Assembly (NCBI RefSeq): GCF_002575655.3
Contig: NC_053040.3
Location: forward strand, 353,653,267-353,717,266
DNA: 64,000 nucleotides
Source: Aegilops tauschii subsp. strangulata
Taxonomy: Eukaryota; Streptophyta; Magnoliopsida; Poales; Poaceae
Direction: 5' to 3'
Shown here piece by piece: positions 56,587 to 64,000 of this stretch (its first letter is position 1; every line of letters starts with the position of its first letter). The notes under the pieces are model-generated. The model was not told the DNA's origin. It saw nothing but the letters and a program-made list of their open reading frames with translations, and made no database searches. The translations under genes and the position numbers were made by a program.

Positions 56587-58727
56587 GGCGGAGATGGTCA
56601 GTGAATAGAGATGAGCAAGAGGAATGGAAGGCCTGGAGGCGGACAAAGGGAGGAGTAGAATGTGGTTAGGGTTTCGAGACCCCGTCCGTCTGCCTTAAAT
56701 AGCCGAAGCCTAGCCTCGGGCGACGAGCCAGAGCGGCATCACCGGAGGAGACGCCCGTCGGACCATTAGGTTTCTGGACCGACGCCACGTGGCGTTCACT
56801 CCCGAATACGAAGAGACGCCCGTCCAACCGTTGGGTTTCTGCGATAAACGCACGAATGTGACTCTTGGCGAAGCATAACCATGCCTCTCCGGGCTGCACG
56901 GATGTGCCTGCCATTGCGAACGGTTCAACGGAATCATTTGGAACACGAAAACAACATAACGTGACTCTTCACAATACCACGCCGTCACTTCCTGGGACCC
57001 ACCACCGTGCAAAGAATACACCACAGCAGCTTCTCTCGAACAAGCCATTTCGTGCCTCACCGAGTAAACAGTGAGTGTTCACATCTGAACCCTTTCCGCT
57101 GGGTTTCTGCAATTAAAGAAACGAGCGTGACTGTGGGTAAGACCAAACGGTGCCTTTCCGCTGGGTTTCCATGTGATCGAGTCGACGGAATTATTCGGAA
57201 CACAAACACGGACGAGCGTGACTCTATATAATACCACACCATGCCCGTGCCTCTCCATCTAATCGAGTCCACGCCTTTATCGAGTAATATACAAAACATC
57301 AAGAAAGAAGCGTGACTGTGCTTTTGAAAACAAGGAAACAAGCTTTTAAAAACAGCGTCTCTCACATAGGCCATTCGGTGCCTCACAGAGTCAATAGTAA
57401 GTGTTGGCGTCTCAACCCATTCCGCTGGGTTAAAGAAACAAACGTGACTGTGCGTAATGCAAAGCTATGCCTCTGTGGGCTCACCGGTCGTGCCTCTCCT
57501 TCTGATCGAGTCGACGGAAGCACCCGGAACAGAAACACAGGGGAGCGTGACTCTATATTATACGGCACCATGCCTCTTAGCGCTTCACGCCCGTGCCTGT
57601 GACCCTTAACAGTACCATGAACGTCCACGCCATTGTCAGTACACAACTCATGTCGCTGCCTGGTACAGAACTGCGGCTGTATTCACTTCATGCCCGTGCT
57701 TCTAATAAAAGAAGCGCGACGCAACTCAGTACAGAACCGTGGCTTTTAAAAACAAGGAACTTACGCTTTTAAACAACTCGACTCTCGAATCAGCCACTCA
57801 CAAAGTAAACAGCTAGCGTTAACATCTGAACCCATTCTGCTTTCTTTCCATGATAAACGTATGAACGTGACTATGCGAAAGACGAAACCATGCCCCCATG
57901 GGATTCACGTGCGTGCGTGCCTATTTTTCTGAACGAGTCAACGGAATCATTTCGAACACAAATACAGGCGAACGTGACTCTATATAAAACCTCACCATGA
58001 ATTTGTGGGATGCAAGCCCGTGCCCGTCACCCGAAACACTGCAACACACAAAAGCCACCAACGTACACGCCTACATCAGTACGCAAGTCATTACAATACT
58101 AGGTTCACAACTGTGGCTGCAAAGACTTCACGTCCCGTGCATCATAAGTAACGGCGCCTAATTACAATGATACTCGAAACCAAAATACATTTTGTTAACA
58201 AAGTAGCTGAAAGCGAAATTTCACAAGACAAGGTAAGAAACTCCAGTCCACTGCTTAACAACACCAGACGCACACAACAACCAGGGAGGAACGCCAGCTC
58301 GTATTAAAACCGTGCCTCGCATGACTACACTTCCGCGCCTCTTACAGGGGATCATCTCCTAGGAAGGCACGTCTGTAAACACACACACACACACTAACGT
58401 GAATCCGCCTAATAAAAAAACGTGCATCAAAAGACCCCACTCCCGTGCCTATCCATGTGAACGAGCAACCGGAATCATTTGGACCACAACTACGCACGTG
58501 TGGCAAAAACGTGCTCCCCGTGGCCCCATGAAGTGCCCCTGGTGGAAGCACAACCGTGCTCCTACTGCTAACACGTGACATCCATGCCCAGAGCCTACTC
58601 ATCTACATGTACCAACGAACGAAACAACACGACGACAAGGCAACACATAAATGCCTTATAGATTCATGGCAGTACAAAAGGCCGCATGCCCCAAGGCAAC
58701 AAAAAAAACACGCTCCAAGCTCTCTGC
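56587..58727. other. Intergenic DNA between genes B and C
   Basis: 56587-57060 is the 5' leader and promoter side of gene B (TTAAATAG box on the plus strand at 56695-56702), homologous to 45540-45766 plus 52646-52900. 57060-57490 holds more phrase-type repeats. 57490-58290 is the right arm of the duplicated flank. 58290-58727 is the 3' flank of gene C with a (CA)n run near 58380. No gene is seen. Confidence 0.65.
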
Positions 58728-59339
58728 CTACACTCCAGCAACGTTCTTGATCGGCTGGTGGGCGAGCGCATCCTCAATCTCCTTCTTCGTCGCCTCATGA
58801 CCTTCCTTCACAGCAGCATACGAATCCTCAACCAGGCTCTTGTATTTGACGAGGACCTTAGCCTTCTCATCCATAAGCTGCCCCGCTTCGCCCGACAGCT
58901 TCTGCACCAACGCATGGCTCTGCTCATACAGATTCTTCAAGCGGGCGGCCTCCTGATTCTTCTGGTGGAGCTCTTTGAGAAGCTTCTCATTCTCACACAG
59001 AGATCGAAATATGAGACCAGTGGACTTCTCCACAGAGGCATTGCTCTACTGCACCAACTTCTCTAGGCGAGCGATGAACTGTTGCTGCTTAATTAGCTCA
59101 TCGAGCACGTCGTCACTGGCTAAGGAATTCGGTACTGCCATCTTGCCGAGATCGTGTCCATGGCGAATGCGCTTGTGGGAGGAATCCCCTCCACGCGAGA
59201 GATCGTTCGACACCTGGGCAACGGGGCAGGATATCCCTGCCGCCGCTACAGCGTAGCGGCGGCACCTCTCCCTTCTTTCCGCGGCTTTGATCCTCGCTGC
59301 CTGGTTGCTTGAACACGCAAAACCCCTCTTACCTGCCAT
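58728..59339 (-). pseudogene. Gene C: coiled-coil paralogue of gene B with one in-frame stop
   Basis: ATG at 59339 (GCCATGG) opens MAGKRGFACSSNQAARIK, a basic N-terminal part and, after TAG at 59048-59046 (codon 98), continues in the same frame to the stop at 58728 (203 codons of reading). The C-terminal half is a coiled coil (LLKELHQKNQEAARLKNLYE, KVLVKYKSLVEDSYAAVKEG) ending KKEIEDALAHQ, similar to the end of gene B. The single stop follows CAG, so an unrecognised splice event that removes it cannot be excluded. TTATAAAAAGG on the minus strand near 59430 is a TATA candidate. Confidence 0.65.
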
Positions 59340-61358
59340 GGCGCAGGCAAGGAGCTACCAGCTAGAAAGAGGTGCCTGTCTCTGGAGAATTGTGGACGTG
59401 GAGTGTTCCATGAGTAGGTACCTTTTTATAACACATTCACACCTGTTAGACGGTCAAACAGAGTAACCAACGCCTCGAATTCTCACAATCTCTCTTAAAT
59501 ACCTCGAACTCTGCACGCCTGGGAAACACAAGTACTATCATTTCGTCTCCCCGTGCGTTCGTCCACACTACAACCACTCAACTTGTTTCCAATGGTCCGT
59601 ATATATTCAACAGAAAACATCTCAAACACAGTTAACTTACTGTGTACGTATGTCTGTATTCCAGAGAACTTACTGTCGAATTCATACTATTATCCATTGC
59701 CATTTTTTGTTTTGAAATGATCTTTATATCAAAATCTTACTATATCCGTGAATTAACTTGCACGCGTCTCCAGGTGACACCTTAGTGAAAACGTCCGTAA
59801 CACACGCAGGCACGAACGTGACGCTCTCTAATAACAAACAGTGCCTCCCTGGAACGCACCACCGCGACTCTCCACAACAAAGGAACGAGTTGTGACTCTG
59901 GCTAACTCGTTCGAATTAGCCAGAGAAAATACATGTAACACACGCGTGGACAAACGTGACTCTGGCTAATAAGAAGACTTGCCTCCGCCGGATTCACGTC
60001 CATTCCTCTCCAAGAGAACGAGTGAGCGGAATCATTTGGAAATACCAAAAGCATACACCCGTGGTAACGAGACTTTGACCAATGCGTTAACGTGCTTCCC
60101 TTGAGTTCATGTCCATGCCTCTCCAAATGAACTGGCAAGCGGAATCATTTGGAACATAAAGAACCATGAAACGTGACTCTCTCTAATAACAAACAGTGCC
60201 TCCCTGGAATGCACCACCGCGACTCTCCACAACAAAGGAACGAGTTGACAAGGAAAACATTTCCATACACAACGTCAGGAGTGTGCCTGTTGTATTAGCC
60301 ACATAGTGCCAACTCGCCTTCACTTCCATGCACCTCACAGTGACTCACTAGAGAAAATGCATGTAACACATGTGTGGACAAACGTGACTCTAGCTAATAA
60401 CAAGACTTGCCTCCGCCGTTTTCACGTCCATTCCTCTCCAAGAGAACGAGTGAGCGGAATCATTTGGAAATACCAAAAGCATACAACCATGGTAACGAGA
60501 CTCTGACCAATGCATTAACATGCTTCCCATGAGTTCATGTCCATGCCTCTCCAGATGAACTGGCGAGCGGAATCATTTGGAACACAAAGAACCATGAACG
60601 TAACTCTGAGTAACGCCAAGCCATGCCCCTGTGGATCACACAACAACATTAAAATCAAAAAAATGCTAACATCCCACCGACTAACAGTTAAGAAGGCAAG
60701 CAAAAAACAAGCTCATGGAAGTACATAGAAAGTTGCACCAATCATGATGTCCAAATGGACGGTCGAAGATTCGAGACGCTTCGCCATTTCCATAGGAGGG
60801 TGAGCGCTGGTGGCCTCACTTCCATCCGCCTCACCGTGGAACATCATAGAAAACGTCTGTAACACGCGCAGGCACGAACGTGACTCTGGGTAACACCAAA
60901 CCATGCCCCCGTGGATGTCACCACACTAAAATAAAAAAACGCTCCCGCAATTGAGCAAGCAAGGAAAAAAACAAGCCCATCAAAGCCCACAGAAAGTTAC
61001 ACCAATCTTGATGTCCAAACGGACGGTCGAAGATTCAAGACGGTTCGACCATCTCCCTCTCTCCCTCCAGTACTTTCTTCCTCTTGCTTTCGCACCGAAA
61101 ATCTCGAACACTTAACCAGTTCCCCTTTCTCGAACACCCTCCTCTCTCCTTCTGCCCGCATTGTCCAATCCAGCAGACCAACCAAAAATCCAAATCACGT
61201 TCGCCTCACCCACCAGCCGCCATCCACTTCGAGATACAGACAGTCGGTCGGTGCCCGCGAAAGCATCAAAAACCTCTCCCGGCGGCAGCGGCGACTGACG
61301 GTGACAACCCGTGCTCGCGGCGGAGGTAGCAACAGAGAGCAAGGAGAAAAACCAGCCG
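59340..61358. other. Intergenic DNA with two local duplications; leader of gene D
   Basis: 59810-60170 and 60179-60600 are two copies of a ~0.36-0.42-kb block (markers AACAAACAGTGCCTCCCTGG and GAGCGGAATCATTTGGAAA). 60717-60790 and 60990-61060 repeat GATGTCCAAA.GGACGGTCGA. 59400-59760 is AT-rich with nothing recognised. 61040-61358 is a CT-rich, then GC-rich stretch that looks like the 5' leader of gene D. No gene is seen. Confidence 0.6.
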
Positions 61359-64000
61359 ATGGATGCGAAGAATCCCTCACAAGCAATCGAAGGTAAAGAA
61401 TATTAATCCATTACATTCCATTACCACAGTTCGATCAAAGCGATTATCCCCCTTTTTGACGGACATGAACCCTAACCGCCACACAAAACCGTGTTTCCAA
61501 AATGTCTGTTTAGACTTTTCTAGCAAAATTGAAATAAGGTAGACACGCGTGCAATAGGATGCTACCCCTATCCACCACAGAAATCTGCTCGCAAGATATT
61601 TGCCTAAAACGTACTGTGCATGACAGAACTATCTAGGACACCGCTCTAGATTCAAACCATGAGAGCATCCTTAAATTCAAAACCTGGTATTTACAGGAGA
61701 TTCTATATATCCGTTGATTGTATCTGTTTCAAATTATGTGCCTCTCTCATATCAACATCCGTGCTCCAATAATAGATCTAGCTGTGTGCTTATAGCGTGA
61801 AATAATCTGTGCCTCTCCGACAATGCCGTTTTTTTGTCGACGGGATGCATCTCCTCTTTTTGCTGTGAAATTAAATTATGCTTCTACTGCTGCTAACGCC
61901 TGGGCATTTTTATGCAGCAAGGAATGGTAATAAGGAAAACAGGGTACTTCGGAACAGCCCGCCGTGTAGCAAGGTACTATAAAAGGCTCACACAATCCAT
62001 ATAACAAAAACTATGTAGCAGCAGCAGTAAGTTAACCACTTACGTCCACACAATCCTGGGAAGTTACACTTTGATGAAAATTTTCACACACTATGTGTAT
62101 TATTATTCATTCGAGAGCATTTTATCTTACCCTCTAAACCTTACAATTATTGCTCCAATTTACAGAATATCATTTGTAGTGTATTTTCCCCTATAGAAAA
62201 GACTTCCCCTCACTGATATGGACTTGACAACAGCCATACTGCTCACACCTGACCCTAATTTCTATCACTGATTGGCCAAATCAAGAGTTAGGAGGAAGAC
62301 TTGATATAACAAGAAAACAATGGATTGATCGCCTTTTTTGCTCAGGAAATGAAAGAAAAGGGCTATCTTATGAATCTATGTAGATTAAGTTTCAGATTCT
62401 TTTTGTGCCGTCGTGGAAGACATAGTTTTAAAACTATATCCCATTTATTTCGATGTTGCTATGTAATCCTTTTGTTACATAATCATCGTGTAGGTGACGG
62501 AGGAGGAGATATTGAAACGATTTTGTCTGAACTTAATAGTGCATATCCAAAACAACCCACTCATCTCTCCTGACCCGTCAGAAAAAAGAACGAAGCGGAA
62601 CATGGACAACGAAGCACCCGAGCAAGTGCCAGCACCAGCTTCGAGCAGGGAGGGCAACAAAAAGCAAGTGACTAGCAGCAGAAAAGAGAGGCCATCAGAA
62701 ACCAAGACTGTCATTCTTCCTAGAGCAAAAATACAAAAGATAAAGGACAAAACTCAACTCTTCAGCGATGGTGCTACCTTGCAGCAGCAGCAGCCAAGAC
62801 CTCTAATGGTGCTCCCGCCAGCAGCTACAGGCGTCGAGAATGAACTAACTAAAACCAAGAAGAAAGACAAAAGACAACGGTTGGAAGAAGACGAGGATGA
62901 TGCAAGCAAAGAGTCAGAGCGTGATGCTGCCGACGACGACGATGGCACAAAACATGATGATGATCTCATTCGTAGAGAGGGCGATGACGTTGCAGGGGAC
63001 AACGGTGGCGCCGCAGAGGATAGCAACGATGATGTAAAACACATTTTCTCTATAGATTTTTGCTACCGCTTTTCACCCATGAAAACCAAACCATCCTCTA
63101 TAACAAAACCCTCTTTTTCTACACAGGTAAAATCAAGACAGAAGCGCACAAAGAGGAGAAAGACAAGTGGAAAAAAATTGGCAGAACCAACGGATGATGA
63201 ACATGAGGCAACAACAAATAAGGACAAATGCGAAATCAAGGCAGGAGCAGCATTTGATCAGGTCGATAGAGCATGGAACTTACTCGAAGAACGTCACCGG
63301 CAAGATGTTAGGACGGCCGGGTTTGGAAGCATAGAGAAATGCCAAATAAAGCGCTCCATCTGCAAACCGCTTGCAGCACACATCTACGACAACCTGGACA
63401 CAGAAAGCATGACAATAACATTCGGTGAAGCTGATCAGCAGAAAGAAATCAAGATAACAAAGGAGGGCATCCACAAGGTGTTTGGATACCCAAACGGTAC
63501 GCAAAAGTCAGCACCAAGGCCACGGATTTCCACCGATACAATGAGCGGACTGATCATAGAACTTGGCCTCAAGAAAATGGATTTCCATCACGACGATCTG
63601 TTTAAAGAACTAGAAAAAGTGGTGAAAGTATATGACGAACAATCAAACAGGAAATCAGTTAAGATATTTTTCCTTATTTTTTCCACAACATTGTCTGTGG
63701 AACAACCTCCCCTACCTTTAGCAAACAACCCATTATGGTCAAGGACTTGGACTATCCAGAAATGGCAAAGATGGATTTCTGCGAGGTAATTGTCAAAAGT
63801 ATTAAGGAAGGAGCCAAGATATGGCAGAAGCACAGGTTGCTACCTCAGGAAGAAAAGAACAAAAAGCATCTCAATGGTTTGGCACAGGGACCAGTAATAA
63901 TGTACCTCGACTCCCTGCTGCTGCCGACCGACACAAAAGAAATGCGGAAGATTGCAAAGACAATGGACAAGACATCATTACCGCGAGCAAACCACCTCAA
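61359..64000 (+). CDS. Gene D: acidic/basic nuclear-type protein with grass PMD/Ulp1-associated domain, partial
   Basis: Proposed exons: 61359-61392 (MDAKNPSQAIE), 61918-61973, 62494-63033, 63127 onward; GT-AG ends and phases agree. 63034-63126 (93 nt) is a phase-0 intron that would also read through in frame. The protein has a charged N-part (poly-Gln near 62785, DEDDA and DDDDG tracts), a basic patch KRTKRRKTSGKK and, from about 63290, a domain starting FGSIEKCQIKRSIC with ITKEGIHKVFGYP and later MYLDSLLLP. This pattern is familiar from grass proteins with a mobile-domain-like region, often followed by an Ulp1-type peptidase. A frame change near 63675 (T-run) suggests a 1-bp loss. It continues beyond the window. 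Confidence 0.55.

Overview
The window is nuclear DNA of a grass of the tribe Triticeae, most likely wheat or a close relative. The evidence is Copia LTRs of the Angela/WIS/BARE type (starting TGTTGGAAATATGCCC), a tRNA-Asp-primed Gypsy element starting TGATACGTCTCC, nested insertions with perfect 5-bp target-site duplications (TSDs), and small intron-containing plant genes in between. About 41.5 kb of 64 kb (65%) is LTR retrotransposon.

Layout. 1-2216: unique and low-complexity host DNA ending in a promoter and first exon. 2217-18276: Angela-type Copia element with a second, complete Angela-type element (8549-17276) nested in its polymerase; the outer 3' LTR is cut off after 328 bp. 18277-19440: remaining exons of the gene broken at 2216 (B3-like, now a pseudogene). 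19441-38026: non-autonomous Gypsy element holding a 3.7-kb solo LTR (25643-29378) and, in its 3' LTR, a 6.9-kb non-coding LTR element in reverse orientation (R1, 29583-36517). 38032-44090: tandem duplication with two WRN/RNase-D-like 3'-5' exonuclease genes. 44558-45431: acidic-repeat gene (minus strand). 45767-52640: R2, sister element of R1 in forward orientation. 52641-61358: near-identical 710-bp tandem repeats, duplicated flanks, and two coiled-coil genes (minus strand). 61359-64000: 5' part of a plus-strand gene of the grass mobile-domain/Ulp1-associated type, running off the window.

Taking out the three outermost insertions leaves about 22.5 kb of host locus: a cluster of small, fast-changing, mostly damaged genes set in DNA full of a recurring short phrase (core CGTGCCTC, with companions ACGTGACTCT and GAATCATTTGGAACAC). 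By eye the phrase is in the host segments and not in the retrotransposons, so it predates the insertions.

Most notable: a degenerate tRNA-Lys(CUU)-like gene at the same place in R1 and R2; multiple internal copies of the polypurine-tract-like motif in two unrelated non-autonomous LTR families; complementary lesions in the two exonuclease paralogues; and shared promoter DNA upstream of different coding sequences in the gene cluster. All homology statements were made by reading; no searches were run.
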